64,000 nt of DNA, taken from the NCBI RefSeq assembly GCF_023072615.1, contig NZ_JAKNRW010000009.1, positions 114,052 to 178,051 on the forward strand. Direction: 5' to 3'. Origin of the DNA: Pseudomonas violetae (GTDB lineage Bacteria; Pseudomonadota; Gammaproteobacteria; Pseudomonadales; Pseudomonadaceae). A program made the position numbers and the translations under genes. The notes below the pieces were generated by a model that ran no database searches, was not told where the DNA came from, and worked only from the letters and a program-made list of their open reading frames with translations. Shown one piece after another: positions 1-11,222 of this stretch (position 1 is its first letter; each line of letters opens with the position of its first letter).

Positions 1-1
1 C

Positions 2-433
<432 letters not shown>

Positions 434-441
434 GGTCTGCC

Positions 442-1242
<801 letters not shown>

Positions 1243-1252
1243 GGAGCTGATG

Positions 1253-1525
1253 ATGGAATGGATGAGCTGGACTGTCCCCACCGCGGCGTTTTTCATCGTC
1301 ATCGGCCTGATCCTGGTGGGCATGACGACTTGGGAACTGCGTTCGCCGAGCGTTCTTCGTCGGGGTTTTTTACCGATTGCCACCACCCGTGGCGATCGGC
1401 TGTTTATCGGTCTTCTCGGTAGCGCTTACCTGCATTTGCTGGTGATTGGCGCAACCGACTGGAGCATCTGGGTAGCGTCCGCGTTGTCCCTGGTGTGGCT
1501 GTTGGCTGTGATGCGCTGGGGCTAG
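1253..1525 (+). CDS. glpU: Small DUF2160 membrane protein (GlpU-like)
   Basis: A 90-residue membrane protein of the DUF2160 family with three hydrophobic segments (about 5-22, 48-65 and 68-85) and a basic linker between the first two. In Rhizobium the equivalent gene, glpU, lies at the same place in the glycerol ABC operon, but its molecular role is not established. The AGGAG at 1242-1246 overlaps the glpQ stop and favours ATG 1253 (6-nt spacing) over ATG 1250. It lies between permease and binding-protein genes, so it probably belongs to the transporter. Whether it is a structural subunit or an accessory factor cannot be read from sequence. Confidence 0.8.
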   Translation: MEWMSWTVPTAAFFIVIGLILVGMTTWELRSPSVLRRGFLPIATTRGDRLFIGLLGSAYLHLLVIGATDWSIWVASALSLVWLLAVMRWG

Positions 1526-1573
1526 TCGACATCGCTCGGCAAAGTTGCTCCAAAACTCAAACAGGAGGTCTCT

Positions 1574-3316
1574 ATGTTCGACAAAAACAATAAGCTGCGA
1601 CATAGCGTTTCATTGGCAGCCATGCTGGCACTCAGCGGGTTGAGCGCTGCGGCCTGGGCCGATGCCTATGAAGACGCCGCGAAGAAGTGGATTGGCAGCG
1701 AGTTCAAACCGTCCACGCTGACGCCAGAGCAGCAGCTCGAAGAACTGAAGTGGTTCATCAAGGCTGCCGAACCGTTTCGCGGGATGAATATCAAAGTGGT
1801 CTCGGAAACCCTGACCACCCACGAATACGAGTCCAAGGTATTGGCCAAGGCCTTTACCGAGATCACCGGGATCAAGCTGACCCACGACCTGCTGCAGGAA
1901 GGCGATGTGGTGGAGAAGCTGCAAACCGTCATGCAGTCGGACAAGAGCATCTATGACGGTTGGGTCAACGACTCGGATTTGATCGGTACACATTTCCGCT
2001 ACGGCAAGACTGAATCAATCACAGACCTGATGGCCAACGAAGGCAAGGACTTCACCTCGCCGACCCTGGACATCAAGGATTTCATCGGTATCTCCTTCAC
2101 AACCGCTCCGGACGGCAAAATCTATCAACTGCCAGACCAACAGTTCGCTAACCTCTACTGGTTCCGCGCCGACTGGTTTGAGCGCCCGGACCTGAAAGCC
2201 AAGTTCAAGGAAAAGTACGGCTATGAGTTGGGCGTACCAGTGAACTGGTCGGCTTATGAAGACATCGCCAAGTTCTTCAGCGAAGACGTCAAGGAAATCG
2301 ACGGCAAGCGGATCTACGGGCACATGGACTACGGCAAGAAAGACCCGTCCCTGGGCTGGCGCTTCACCGATGCCTGGTTCTCCATGGCCGGTGGCGGCGA
2401 CAAGGGGATCCCCAATGGCTTGCCGGTGGACGAGTGGGGCATCCGCGTCGAGGACTGTCATCCGGTCGGTTCCAGCGTGACCCGTGGCGGCGACACCAAC
2501 GGCCCGGCAGCGGTTTATGCGACGCAGAAATACGTCGACTGGATGAAGGCCTACGCACCACCTGAAGCGGCGGGCATGACGTTCTCCGAATCCGGGCCGG
2601 TGCCGTCCCAGGGCAACATCGCCCAGCAGATTTTCTGGTACACCGCCTTTACCGCCGACATGACCAAACCGGGCTTGCCGGTAGTAAACGCCGACGGCAC
2701 GCCGAAATGGCGCATGGCTCCGTCGCCACGTGGGCCGTACTGGGAAGAGGGCATGAAGCTGGGGTATCAGGATGTGGGGTCCTGGACGTTCATGAAGTCG
2801 ACGCCTGAAAAACAAAAACTCGCGGCCTGGCTGTACGCGCAGTTCGTGACCTCGAAAACCGTTTCGCTGAAGAAAACCATCGTCGGCCTGACGCCTATTC
2901 GCGAGTCGGACATCAACTCGCAAGCCATGACCGACCTCGCGCCTAAACTCGGCGGCCTGGTGGAGTTCTATCGCAGCCCGGCCCGTGTGCAGTGGACCCC
3001 GACCGGGACCAACGTACCGGACTATCCACGCCTGGCACAACTGTGGTGGAGCCACATTGCCGAAGCGGCCAGCGGCGAGAAAACCCCGCAACAGGCGCTG
3101 GACGGTTTGGCCAAGGATCAGGACGCGATCATGACCCGGCTCGAGCGCTCCAAGGCACAGCCGGTGTGCGGGCCGAAGATGAACCCGGAGCGGGATGCGC
3201 AGTACTGGTTTGACCAGCCGGGTGCGCCGAAGCCGAAACTGGCGAACGAGAAGCCCAAGGGCGAAACCGTGAACTACAACGAACTGCTGAAATCCTGGGC
3301 GGATGCGCGTAAGTAA
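1574..3316 (+). CDS. glpV: Periplasmic substrate-binding protein of glycerol-type ABC transporter
   Basis: A 580-residue extracellular solute-binding protein of the SBP family 1 type, longer than the roughly 400-450 residues of maltose-like binding proteins. A Sec signal peptide occupies residues 1 to about 29, with likely cleavage after AWA. The mature protein captures substrate in the periplasm and delivers it to GlpPQ. Near the C terminus are clustered Trp and Tyr residues (AQYWFDQPGAPKPK) typical of this long subfamily. A strong ribosome site (AGGAGGT, 1563-1569) precedes ATG 1574. This is the last gene of the operon, with a rho-independent terminator 22 nt downstream. Glycerol or polyol specificity is inferred from the neighbours. 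Confidence 0.85.
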   Translation: MFDKNNKLRHSVSLAAMLALSGLSAAAWADAYEDAAKKWIGSEFKPSTLTPEQQLEELKWFIKAAEPFRGMNIKVVSETLTTHEYESKVLAKAFTEITGIKLTHDLLQEGDVVEKLQTVMQSDKSIYDGWVNDSDLIGTHFRYGKTESITDLMANEGKDFTSPTLDIKDFIGISFTTAPDGKIYQLPDQQFANLYWFRADWFERPDLKAKFKEKYGYELGVPVNWSAYEDIAKFFSEDVKEIDGKRIYGHMDYGKKDPSLGWRFTDAWFSMAGGGDKGIPNGLPVDEWGIRVEDCHPVGSSVTRGGDTNGPAAVYATQKYVDWMKAYAPPEAAGMTFSESGPVPSQGNIAQQIFWYTAFTADMTKPGLPVVNADGTPKWRMAPSPRGPYWEEGMKLGYQDVGSWTFMKSTPEKQKLAAWLYAQFVTSKTVSLKKTIVGLTPIRESDINSQAMTDLAPKLGGLVEFYRSPARVQWTPTGTNVPDYPRLAQLWWSHIAEAASGEKTPQQALDGLAKDQDAIMTRLERSKAQPVCGPKMNPERDAQYWFDQPGAPKPKLANEKPKGETVNYNELLKSWADARK

Positions 3317-3337
3317 ACGGCAGGACCTTAAAATACG

Positions 3338-3363
3338 AACGGCACCGCAAGGTGCCGTTTTTG
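3338..3363 (+). terminator. Rho-independent terminator after glpV
   Basis: Perfect 9-bp stem (3338-3346 with 3351-3359), GCAA tetraloop and a T run. It ends the glycerol ABC operon. Confidence 0.9.
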
Positions 3364-3381
3364 TTAGTGCCTGGCTCATCG

Positions 3382-3476
3382 CTATCGCTGGCAAGCCCGC
3401 TCCCACAGGTATTGCGTCAGTCGCAGTAGGTGCATACACCACGAGTCATTGTGGGAGCGGGCTTGCCCGCGAAGAG
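3382..3476. repeat. Inverted pair of REP elements
   Basis: Two copies of the Pseudomonas REP sequence GTGGGAGCGGGCTTGCCCGC face each other: minus orientation at about 3382-3409 and plus orientation at about 3450-3476. Forty bases separate them. This is the usual BIME-like doublet found after operons in this genus. Confidence 0.9.
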
Positions 3477-3885
3477 GCCATCCCATGCGCCCAATTTCTC
3501 TAGCCGAACAAACATCTGTCAGAAACGCTGATCGCTGAGTTGGCTAACCGCCCGGAACATAAATCTTATTCGTGGGAGCCTTCGAAATCTTCATGTATGT
3601 CATCAGACAGAGGGGCGTCGCACTCTTCGGGAAGCTTTTTAGTCTGCCTATTGGGCTACGCTCGATCGAGAAAATACCACATAAAGCGCGCTTGTATCTC
3701 ACGGAAAGTTACACTCTTGAAAATTCCGCTTTAGGAAATTTTTCGTTTGTTATTGCGACAATTCCTAATCGATCATTGGTCTATTCTATTGCATTGCTTC
3801 CAACACGCGGTCTACCGTCTTTTTTCAACTCCGGTTTCAGCTCATCGAACGATCACTACCGTCGCTAACCAATCGGACAGTTTTC
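3477..3885. other. Intergenic stretch, lower GC, no convincing gene
   Basis: About 400 nt with visibly lower GC than the flanks. One 98-codon open frame runs from 3572 to 3868 on the plus strand. It has no good ribosome site and no recognisable domain, so it is not called a gene. The stretch probably holds the promoter of the nucleotidyltransferase gene and forms part of the same accessory segment. Confidence 0.5.
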
Positions 3886-4680
3886 ATGGATAAGGGTAAT
3901 GGCACAGATGTTGGGGGATTTATTAAGACCATGCCAGCTGTCAATCTCCAACCAGAGTTTGAGAGTGTTGTCGGAGATGTCTGCTCGACCTTGGTCGAGG
4001 CGCTCGGGACGGTAGTAGATAGCATCTACCTATATGGCAGCGTTGCCCGCGGACAAGCGAGACCAGGTGAGTCAGACCTGGATGTGACCCTGCTGATCAA
4101 TGGTCAAATTGAACTTTATAACAGCCAGCTAGAGCGTATAAAGGATGAGTTAGAGGAACGACATCCAGAAGTCACCAAGATTGATTTCGATGTAGGAACT
4201 CGCACTGAAACTCTGGCTCCTGAGAACCATTTTAGCTGGGGCTACTGGCTAAAACATCATTGCCGGTGTGTATGGGGGAGTGACCTTAGCAGCGAGTTTC
4301 AACGTTTTAAGCCCTCACGCGAGATCGCAATGGCAGTCAACGGCGATTTCGCTCGGGTGCTAAGGCAATACGCCACGTCGATTGAGTGTACGACTGACAC
4401 CGAGCAACTACTGCGCTTGCAGCGGGAGGCGTCCCGAAAACTCATCAGGTCGACGAACATTCTGCGTCTGGATCAGGAACAATCGTGGCCTCTCTCACTT
4501 GAGGATTATGTAGAGCTCTTTTTACGAGTCGCTCCAGAAATGAAACATGAAATTGAATATTTCCTGAGGCATGCAAGGGTGCCAGACTCCGAAGCAAATA
4601 CTTTTTCGACGAACCTCAGATCCTTTATTGACTGGATGCTCGAGCGGCAAGCACGTCGCGGTACCCTACCTAAAGGATAG
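3886..4680 (+). CDS. Nucleotidyltransferase domain protein (aminoglycoside-nucleotidyltransferase-like layout)
   Basis: A 264-residue protein with an N-terminal Pol-beta-type nucleotidyltransferase fold. The motif YLYGSVARGQARPGESDLDV gives Gly51-Ser52 and the metal-binding Asp64 and Asp66. A third candidate acidic residue is Asp100 or Asp102 in KIDFDV. The C-terminal half is helical, as in AadA-type and related small-molecule nucleotidyltransferases. No HEPN antitoxin or toxin partner lies beside it, so an MNT/HEPN toxin-antitoxin role is not supported. Base composition and codon use look AT-richer than the neighbours, suggesting horizontal acquisition. ATG 3886 lacks a clear ribosome site; ATG 3931 is an alternative. 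The substrate is unknown and antibiotic modification is only a possibility. Confidence 0.75.
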   Translation: MDKGNGTDVGGFIKTMPAVNLQPEFESVVGDVCSTLVEALGTVVDSIYLYGSVARGQARPGESDLDVTLLINGQIELYNSQLERIKDELEERHPEVTKIDFDVGTRTETLAPENHFSWGYWLKHHCRCVWGSDLSSEFQRFKPSREIAMAVNGDFARVLRQYATSIECTTDTEQLLRLQREASRKLIRSTNILRLDQEQSWPLSLEDYVELFLRVAPEMKHEIEYFLRHARVPDSEANTFSTNLRSFIDWMLERQARRGTLPKG

Positions 4681-4867
4681 CGTGATGGCGCTTCTAAACC
4701 TCTAAGCAGACAGGTTTCAGCCATAGCTGGATGGGCATGCGCTTGGCTATGATTAACCCGCCCACAACGCATGCTGCCATACCCAAAAAACGGGAACCTG
4801 CCCCCAACGTACGCTTATCCTGATGTGCATGGCCCACCGGTTCCACTCGAACGGGGCGCTGGGGAGT

Positions 4868-4893
4868 CCAGCGGGAGCAAGCTCCCTCGCCAC
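4868..4893. repeat. Single REP element of the GCGGGAGCAAGCTCCC family
   Basis: An isolated REP-type palindrome (GGGAGC AA GCTCCC with a flanking CTCGCCAC arm). It is the same family as the units of the 58.4-59.7 kb array. It sits just downstream of the nuo operon terminator. Confidence 0.8.
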
Positions 4894-4926
4894 AAAAAAC
4901 GGCACCCGAAGGCGCCGTTTGTTTTC
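4894..4926 (-). terminator. Terminator of the nuo operon
   Basis: A hairpin with 9-bp arms (4898-4906 and 4914-4922, one G-U or mismatch position) is followed on the minus strand by a T run. It lies 21 nt after the nuoN stop. T-rich sequence on the plus side makes it possibly bidirectional. Confidence 0.85.
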
Positions 4927-4946
4927 TACCGATTACCGCTAAGCGA

Positions 4947-6410
4947 TCAACCCGCCAATACCGCCTGCTGAACCAGGCTCAGCAACGGCTGTGGGTACAC
5001 GCCGAGGAAGAAGGCGACCACCGCGATGGCCAGCAGCATCACACCGCCTGCACGTTGTTCCCAGTGCAGTTGCGCATCGTGGCGACGCAGGTTTGGTTCG
5101 ATCAGGAACAGCGTGACCATGACGCGCAGGTAGTAGAAGACGCCGATGGCGCTGCCCAGTACCAGGGAACCGACCAGCCACCATTGGTGCGACTCGACAC
5201 CGGTAGCGATGATGTAGAACTTGCCGATGAAGCCCGCAGTCAGCGGGATACCGGCCAGGGACAGCATCATCACGGTCAGTACCGCAGTCAGGTAAGGACG
5301 GCGCCAGAACAGGCCGCGGTATTCGTACAGGGCATCGGCGTCACGGCCGTTGTACGGCGAGGACATCAGCGTGATCACGCCGAAGGCGCCGAGGCTGGTG
5401 ATGACGTAGGTGACCAGGTACACGCCGATGGCTTCCACGGCCAGACCCTTGCTCGCCACCAGGGCGATCAGCAGGTAGCCGAAGTGCGCGATGGACGAGT
5501 AACCCAGCAGACGCTTGAGGTTGCTCTGGGTCAGGGCCAGCAGGTTACCGAACAGGATCGAGGCGATGGCGATGATGGTCAGTACGTCGCTGAGCACGCC
5601 ACTGCTCGCCGCTGGCGAGATCTGGAACAGGCGCACCATCACCGCGAACACGGCGACTTTCGAAGCGGTGGCCAGGAACGCAGCCACCGGTGCCGGAGCA
5701 CCTTCGTAGACGTCTGGAGTCCAGAGGTGGAACGGTACCAGCGACAGCTTGAACGCCAGGCCGACCAGCATCATGCCCAGGCCCAGTTGCGCCAGCGAGC
5801 TTGGCAGGCCGGTAGCCGCCAGGGCCTGGCCGATACCGACGAAGCTCAGGCTACCGGAGTCGGCGTAGAGCAGAGCCATACCGAACAACAGGAACGCGGA
5901 ACCGGCTGCCGACAGCACCATGTACTTGATGCCGGCTTCCAGAGAACGCTTGTTGAAGAAGGCGTAAGCCACCAGACCGTAGACCGGCACCGAGAGCAGT
6001 TCCAGACCGATGAACAAGCCGGCCAGGTGCTGCGCGCTGACCAGGACCAGGCCGCCCAGGGCGGACATCAGGATCAGCAGGTAAAGTTCTTCACGGTTGC
6101 CCGGGTAACCCGAACCCCCATCGCCAAGGTAGGCGTGGGCGAGGGTCACACAGGCGAGGGTGGCGACCAGGATCAGCGCCATATACAAGCACGCGAAGCT
6201 ATCGATCTGCAGCAACGGAGTCACGGCCAGGGGCGCAACTTTCAGGGCAGGCAGGATCGACAGCAGCGCCAGGTTCAGACCTGCCACCGAAATCAGGAAG
6301 GTCTGCGAGTGGTTACGGCGCCAGGCAATCGCCAGCATCACCACGATGATCGTGACGGTGGTGATCAACAGCGGCGCCAGCGCGATAAAGTGTTGAGTCG
6401 TGAATTCCAT
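4947..6410 (-). CDS. nuoN: NADH-quinone oxidoreductase subunit N
   Basis: A 487-residue antiporter-like membrane subunit of complex I with about 14 hydrophobic helices. It is one of the three proton-pumping modules homologous to Mrp antiporters. The Proton_antipo_M region is centred on residues about 120-420 and contains the conserved Lys in [19 protein letters not shown] 6410 (MEFTTQHF) is the family start and lies 7 nt after the nuoM stop; a longer in-frame extension upstream would overlap nuoM and is rejected. It is the last gene of nuoABCDEFGHIJKLMN, with a terminator immediately after. Confidence 0.97.
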   Translation of the reverse strand: MEFTTQHFIALAPLLITTVTIIVVMLAIAWRRNHSQTFLISVAGLNLALLSILPALKVAPLAVTPLLQIDSFACLYMALILVATLACVTLAHAYLGDGGSGYPGNREELYLLILMSALGGLVLVSAQHLAGLFIGLELLSVPVYGLVAYAFFNKRSLEAGIKYMVLSAAGSAFLLFGMALLYADSGSLSFVGIGQALAATGLPSSLAQLGLGMMLVGLAFKLSLVPFHLWTPDVYEGAPAPVAAFLATASKVAVFAVMVRLFQISPAASSGVLSDVLTIIAIASILFGNLLALTQSNLKRLLGYSSIAHFGYLLIALVASKGLAVEAIGVYLVTYVITSLGAFGVITLMSSPYNGRDADALYEYRGLFWRRPYLTAVLTVMMLSLAGIPLTAGFIGKFYIIATGVESHQWWLVGSLVLGSAIGVFYYLRVMVTLFLIEPNLRRHDAQLHWEQRAGGVMLLAIAVVAFFLGVYPQPLLSLVQQAVLAG

Positions 6411-6417
6411 AGCGCTC

Positions 6418-7950
6418 TTACCGGGCCGAAGCGAGTTGAGTGAAGGCGGTACTGAGCCATTGCTGCACGCCATGCATCGTGGCGGCAGAGGTATCGAGGA
6501 ACGGTTGCGGGTACACGCCGAGGTAAATCAGCAGTACCGCCAGGCCCAGCACCATGATCAGTTCGCGAGCATCCATGCCATGCAGCACCGCGTCCGATTT
6601 GGAGGGGCCGAAGTAGGCACGGTGAATCATGATCAGCGAGTACACCGAACCAAACACCAGGCCGGTCGTGGCAATCGATGTGATCCATGGAGCGCTGGCG
6701 AACGTGCCGAGCAGGATCAGGAACTCGCCCACAAAGTTACCGGTGCCCGGCAAGCCCAAGGACGCGGCAGCGAAGAACAGGCTGATGGCGGGCAGGTAGG
6801 CAATCTTCGACCACAGGCCACCCATCTGACGCATGTCGCGGGTATGGGTGCGTTCGTACAGCTGACCACTGAGGATAAACAGTGCAGCGGCCGAAACGCC
6901 GTGAGCCAGCATCTGCATCACTGCGCCCTGCAGCGCGAGCTGGCTGCCGGAGTAGATGCCGATCAGGACGAAACCCATGTGGGAAACGGACGAGAAGGCG
7001 ATCAGACGCTTGATGTCGGTTTGCGCGAATGCCAGGAAAGCACCGTAGAAGATCCCGATCAGACCCAGGGTCATGGCGATCGGCGCGAACTCGGCCGAAG
7101 CATTCGGGAACAGCGGCAGGGCGAAACGCAGCAGACCGTAGGCAGCGGTTTTCAACAGGATACCGGCCAGGTCGACCGAACCCGCTGTAGGCGCCTGGGC
7201 GTGAGCATCAGGCAACCAAGAGTGGAACGGCACGACTGGCAGCTTCACCGCGAAGGCGATGAAGAAGCCCAGCATCAGGATGTACTCGGTGGTGAGCGAC
7301 ATCTTGGTTTTCAACAGGTCGGCGTAGTTGAAGGTAATCACGCCGGTGTTGTTGAAGTTGACCAGTACCAGACCGAGGATCGCCACCAACATGATCAGGC
7401 CGGAAGCCTGGGTGAAGATGAAGAACTTGGTCGCCGCGTAGATCCGGGTTTTCTTGCCGTCCGAAGAACTGTGACCCCAGAGCGCGATGAGGAAGTACAT
7501 CGGCACCAGCATCATTTCCCAGAAGAAGAAGAACATGAACAGGTCGAGGGCGAGGAACACGCCGACGACACCGCCCAGGATCCACATCAGGTTCAGGTGG
7601 AAAAAGCCAACGTGGCGTTGAATCTCTTTCCACGAGCACAGTACCGAGAGGATACCCAGCAGGCCGGTCAGCAGGATCATCAACAGCGACAGGCCGTCGA
7701 GGGCCAAGTGCACGCTGATGCCGAAGCGCTGGATCCAGGTGTGCTTGAACTCAAGCGCCCAGGTCGGATCGGCGCCAGGCGCCGGGGCAAACGAATAGTT
7801 GCCGGTTGCCCACAGCCAGAGGCCGATAGCGAGCAACAGGGACATGGTGATCAGCGCAATCCAGCGCGGGAGGGTAGCGCCGAAGCGCTCTCCCATCCAG
7901 CACAGCAGGCCGCCGATGAAGGGGATCAGGATTAGCCAAGGCAGAATCAT
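6418..7950 (-). CDS. nuoM: NADH-quinone oxidoreductase subunit M
   Basis: A 510-residue antiporter-like, proton-translocating subunit of the complex I membrane arm, with about 14 helices. The family signature [20 protein letters not shown] carries the pump Lys and the conserved His residues. Early in the protein the conserved acidic residue appears in [15 protein letters not shown]. It lies between nuoL (40 nt upstream) and nuoN (7 nt downstream). Length and start agree with the gammaproteobacterial family. Confidence 0.97.
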   Translation of the reverse strand: MILPWLILIPFIGGLLCWMGERFGATLPRWIALITMSLLLAIGLWLWATGNYSFAPAPGADPTWALEFKHTWIQRFGISVHLALDGLSLLMILLTGLLGILSVLCSWKEIQRHVGFFHLNLMWILGGVVGVFLALDLFMFFFFWEMMLVPMYFLIALWGHSSSDGKKTRIYAATKFFIFTQASGLIMLVAILGLVLVNFNNTGVITFNYADLLKTKMSLTTEYILMLGFFIAFAVKLPVVPFHSWLPDAHAQAPTAGSVDLAGILLKTAAYGLLRFALPLFPNASAEFAPIAMTLGLIGIFYGAFLAFAQTDIKRLIAFSSVSHMGFVLIGIYSGSQLALQGAVMQMLAHGVSAAALFILSGQLYERTHTRDMRQMGGLWSKIAYLPAISLFFAAASLGLPGTGNFVGEFLILLGTFASAPWITSIATTGLVFGSVYSLIMIHRAYFGPSKSDAVLHGMDARELIMVLGLAVLLIYLGVYPQPFLDTSAATMHGVQQWLSTAFTQLASAR

Positions 7951-7990
7951 GACGGGCTCAATTCCTTTCGCAAGTTCGCAAGGTTCATAT

Positions 7991-9844
7991 TCAGACCGCT
8001 ACCAGCACGATGGCGCCGATGACCAGCACGGAGCCGGCTGCCATCGAGGCCGCGTACCAACGCAGTTGACCGGTTTCGGTACGGCTCAAGGCAGTGTGAC
8101 CGCCCTTGGCCATACGCGGGATCAGGCCGATGGTCTGGTCCAGCGGGTCTTTGCGCAGTACGTGGCTGATTGCCAGGTAAGGCTTGACGAACAGTTTGTC
8201 GTAGATCCAGTCGAAGCCCCAGGCAGCGAACCACCAGGCCGAAAGGAAGCGGCCGATACCGCTGTTGGCGATTGCAGTGACGAAACGACGCTTGCCGAGG
8301 AACAGCAAGGCGGCCAGCAGGATACCGGCCAGGGCGATGGCGCCCGAAGCGATTTCCAGACTGTGCTTGGCTTCGCCGCCGGCATGCCCGACGCTTTGCG
8401 GCAGCACGCCGTGCAGTGGTGGAACGATCATCGCACCGATGGCGGTGGACAATACGATCAGCACCGACAGGGGCAGCCAGTGAGCGATGCCATGACCGGC
8501 GTGCGCTTCAGTCTTCGCTTCACCGTGGAACGCGATGAAGATCAGGCGGAAGGTGTACAGCGAAGTCATGAACGCGCCGACCAGACCTGCATACAGCAGA
8601 CCATGGTTGCCGCTGGCGAACGCTTCCCAGAGGATTTCGTCCTTGGAGTAGAAGCCTGCGGTCACCAGTGGCAGGGCCGACAAGGCCGCGCCGCCGACGA
8701 TGAAGCTGGCGTAGGCCAGTGGCAGTTTCTTCCACAGGCCGCCCATCTTGAAGATGTTCTGCTCGTGGTGGCAGGCAACGATTACCGCGCCGGAAGCAAG
8801 GAACAGCAGTGCCTTGAAGAAGGCGTGGGTCATCAAGTGGAAAATCGCGCCATCCCATGCGCCAACGCCCAGGGCCAGGAACATGTAGCCGATCTGGCTC
8901 ATGGTCGAGTAGGCGAGGATACGTTTGATGTCGGTCTGCACCAGTGCGGCAAAACCGGCCAGCACCAGGGTCACACCGCCGACGATGCCGACCAGTTGCA
9001 GGATGTCCGGGGCCAGTGCAAACAGGCCGTGGGTCCGGGCGATCAGGTAGACACCGGCGGTGACCATGGTCGCGGCGTGGATCAGTGCCGACACCGGAGT
9101 CGGACCGGCCATCGCGTCCGCCAGCCAGGTTTGCAGTGGCAGTTGCGCGGATTTACCAACGGCGCCACCCAGCAGCATCAGGGTCGCCAGGACGATCCAG
9201 AAATCGCCGACCTGGAACTTCTGCGGTGCCAATACCAGCAGCTCCTGGACATTTAGCGTGCCCAGTTGCACGAACAGGATGAACAGGCCGATGGCCATGA
9301 ACACGTCGCCGATGCGGGTCACGATAAAGGCTTTGAGTGCCGCGTTACCGTTGTTGCGGTTGCTGTAGTAGAAACCGATCAACAGGTATGAGCACAGGCC
9401 CACGCCTTCCCAGCCGAAGTACAGGAACAACAGGTTATCGCCCAGGATCAGGAACAGCATGCTGGCGATAAACAGGTTGGTGTAAGCGAAGAAGCGCGAG
9501 TAACCGTCTTCACCGCGCATGTACCAGGACGCGAACAGGTGGATCAGAAAGCCGACGCCCACCACCACGCCAAGCATGGTCACGGACAGGCCATCCAGGT
9601 ACAGGGCGAAGTTCGGCGTGAAGCCTTCCACCGCCATCCACTGCCACAACACCTGGGTGTAATGGCCGCCTTCCGGCGGGGCGACGTTGAATTGCCAGAT
9701 CACGTAGGCCGAGACGATGGCAGACAGGCCGATGGAACCGACGCCGATCAGCGCCGACAGGTTTTCCGAAAAGCGTCCCCGGGAGAACGACAGCAGCAGG
9801 AAACCGATGAGAGGGAATACGAAAGTCAGATAGAGAAGATTCAT
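7991..9844 (-). CDS. nuoL: NADH-quinone oxidoreductase subunit L
   Basis: A 617-residue distal antiporter-like subunit of complex I. The N-terminal oxidored_q1 domain and the Proton_antipo_M core ([20 protein letters not shown]) are followed by the long C-terminal extension. That extension corresponds to the lateral helix running along the membrane arm and is typical of NuoL. The start codon overlaps the nuoK stop by 4 nt (ATGA, 9841-9844), which indicates translational coupling. The end of the gene lies 40 nt before nuoM. Confidence 0.97.
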   Translation of the reverse strand: MNLLYLTFVFPLIGFLLLSFSRGRFSENLSALIGVGSIGLSAIVSAYVIWQFNVAPPEGGHYTQVLWQWMAVEGFTPNFALYLDGLSVTMLGVVVGVGFLIHLFASWYMRGEDGYSRFFAYTNLFIASMLFLILGDNLLFLYFGWEGVGLCSYLLIGFYYSNRNNGNAALKAFIVTRIGDVFMAIGLFILFVQLGTLNVQELLVLAPQKFQVGDFWIVLATLMLLGGAVGKSAQLPLQTWLADAMAGPTPVSALIHAATMVTAGVYLIARTHGLFALAPDILQLVGIVGGVTLVLAGFAALVQTDIKRILAYSTMSQIGYMFLALGVGAWDGAIFHLMTHAFFKALLFLASGAVIVACHHEQNIFKMGGLWKKLPLAYASFIVGGAALSALPLVTAGFYSKDEILWEAFASGNHGLLYAGLVGAFMTSLYTFRLIFIAFHGEAKTEAHAGHGIAHWLPLSVLIVLSTAIGAMIVPPLHGVLPQSVGHAGGEAKHSLEIASGAIALAGILLAALLFLGKRRFVTAIANSGIGRFLSAWWFAAWGFDWIYDKLFVKPYLAISHVLRKDPLDQTIGLIPRMAKGGHTALSRTETGQLRWYAASMAAGSVLVIGAIVLVAV

Positions 9845-10149
9845 CCGCGCATCTCGCTGGCAGCGTCGATATCGAGAGTGTGGAAGCGGCGATACAGCTG
9901 CAACAGAATCGCCAGGCCAATACTGGCCTCGGCGGCGGCCAGGCTGATCACCAGGATGAACATGATCTGTCCATCCGGCTGACCCCAGCGGCTACCGGCG
10001 ACGATGAAGGCCAAAGCGGAGGCATTCATCATGACCTCCAGGCTCATCAGCACGAAGAGAATGTTGCGGCGGACCATCAGGCCGACCAGACCGAGGCAGA
10101 ACAGGATGCCGGCAACCGCCAGGCCATGTTCCAAGGGGATAGCAGGCAT
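9841..10149 (-). CDS. nuoK: NADH-quinone oxidoreductase subunit K
   Basis: A 102-residue membrane subunit with three transmembrane helices. Conserved intramembrane Glu residues of the proton path are visible in [13 protein letters not shown] and [12 protein letters not shown]. It packs between the antiporter-like subunits and the quinone site module. Length is exactly that expected. It follows nuoJ by 2 nt and overlaps nuoL by 4 nt. Confidence 0.97.
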   Translation of the reverse strand: MPAIPLEHGLAVAGILFCLGLVGLMVRRNILFVLMSLEVMMNASALAFIVAGSRWGQPDGQIMFILVISLAAAEASIGLAILLQLYRRFHTLDIDAASEMRG

Positions 10150-10151
10150 AG

Positions 10152-10655
10152 TTATTGCTCCTTCGCCTCGTTACGGCCCAGGTGGAATGCCGTGACGGCT
10201 GCGGCAAGCAGCAGCATCGAGGCGAGTTCGACCACCAGCAGGTAAGGACCGAAGAGGCTGATGCCCACGGCCTTGGCGTCTACGGTGGTGTGGCCGATGG
10301 CCTGGCCGCTCTGGTGGGCGAACAGCACATACAGCAGTTCAACCAGCAACAGCATGCCGAGGATGGTCGGGCCAAGCCAGATGCCGGGCTTGAGCCAGAC
10401 GCGCTCCTGCTGAACCGAGGCCGGGCCAAGGTTCAGCATCATCACCACGAACACGAACAGCACCATGATGGCGCCAGCGTAGGCGATCACTTCCAGGACG
10501 CCGGCAAACGGCGCGCCGAGGGCGAAAAACGTCATGGCCACGGCGATCAGCGAAATGATCAGGTAGAGCAGGGCGTGCACGGGGTTGGTGTGGGTGATCA
10601 CGCGAAGCGTGGACACCACAGCGATACCCGATGCGAAATAGAAAGCGAATTCCAT
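10152..10655 (-). CDS. nuoJ: NADH-quinone oxidoreductase subunit J
   Basis: A 167-residue membrane subunit with five hydrophobic helices. It contains the conserved third-helix segment [19 protein letters not shown], where the pi-bulge and conserved Tyr of the family sit. In complex I this helix links quinone reduction to proton pumping. It begins 9 nt after the nuoI stop and ends 2 nt before nuoK. Confidence 0.96.
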   Translation of the reverse strand: MEFAFYFASGIAVVSTLRVITHTNPVHALLYLIISLIAVAMTFFALGAPFAGVLEVIAYAGAIMVLFVFVVMMLNLGPASVQQERVWLKPGIWLGPTILGMLLLVELLYVLFAHQSGQAIGHTTVDAKAVGISLFGPYLLVVELASMLLLAAAVTAFHLGRNEAKEQ

Positions 10656-10664
10656 CTTTCTTCC

Positions 10665-11210
10665 TTAAGGCAGCAAGCTCTTCACGTTGATCGGTTCGGC
10701 TTCATTTTGCGCGGCGCCTTTAGGCTTACCGGCAATTGCCATACCTGCAACACGATAGAAGTTGTAATCAGGGTTTTTGCCGGGGCCGGAGATCAGCAGA
10801 TCTTCTTTCTCGTAAACCAGGTCCTGACGTTTGAACTCGGCCATCTCGAAATCCGGTGTCAGCTGGATCGCGGTGGTCGGGCAGGCTTCCTCGCAGAGGC
10901 CGCAGAAAATGCAGCGCGAGAAGTTGATGCGGAAGAACTCCGGGTACCAGCGACCGTCTTCGGTTTCGGCTTTCTGCAGCGAGATACATCCCACCGGGCA
11001 CGCCACGGCGCACAGATTGCAGGCAACACAACGCTCTTCGCCGTCAGGGTCGCGGGTCAGGACGATACGACCACGGTAGCGCGGCGGCAGGTAGACCTGC
11101 TCTTCCGGGTACTGCAGCGTGTCGCGCTTGCGGAAGGCATGGCCGAAGATCATCACCAGGCTGCGAAGCTGGGTGAAGAAGCCATGCACGATGTCAATTA
11201 TGTACTTCAT
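10665..11210 (-). CDS. nuoI: NADH-quinone oxidoreductase subunit I (2x[4Fe-4S])
   Basis: A 181-residue ferredoxin-like subunit of the peripheral arm that carries clusters N6a and N6b toward NuoB. Two CxxCxxCxxxC motifs are visible: Cys61, 64, 67 and 71, and Cys100, 103, 106 and 110; each fourth Cys of one motif is followed by Pro as usual. An amphipathic N terminus anchors it near the membrane. It lies 12 nt downstream of nuoH and 9 nt upstream of nuoJ. Confidence 0.97.
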   Translation of the reverse strand: MKYIIDIVHGFFTQLRSLVMIFGHAFRKRDTLQYPEEQVYLPPRYRGRIVLTRDPDGEERCVACNLCAVACPVGCISLQKAETEDGRWYPEFFRINFSRCIFCGLCEEACPTTAIQLTPDFEMAEFKRQDLVYEKEDLLISGPGKNPDYNFYRVAGMAIAGKPKGAAQNEAEPINVKSLLP

Positions 11211-11222
11211 GATTCTCTATCC

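Noticed and set aside
3572..3868. 98-codon frame as a gene
   Set aside because: No ribosome site, no family, no codon bias like the neighbours.
3886..4680. HEPN/MNT toxin-antitoxin pair
   Set aside because: No HEPN gene lies beside the nucleotidyltransferase, and its length exceeds typical MNT antitoxins.
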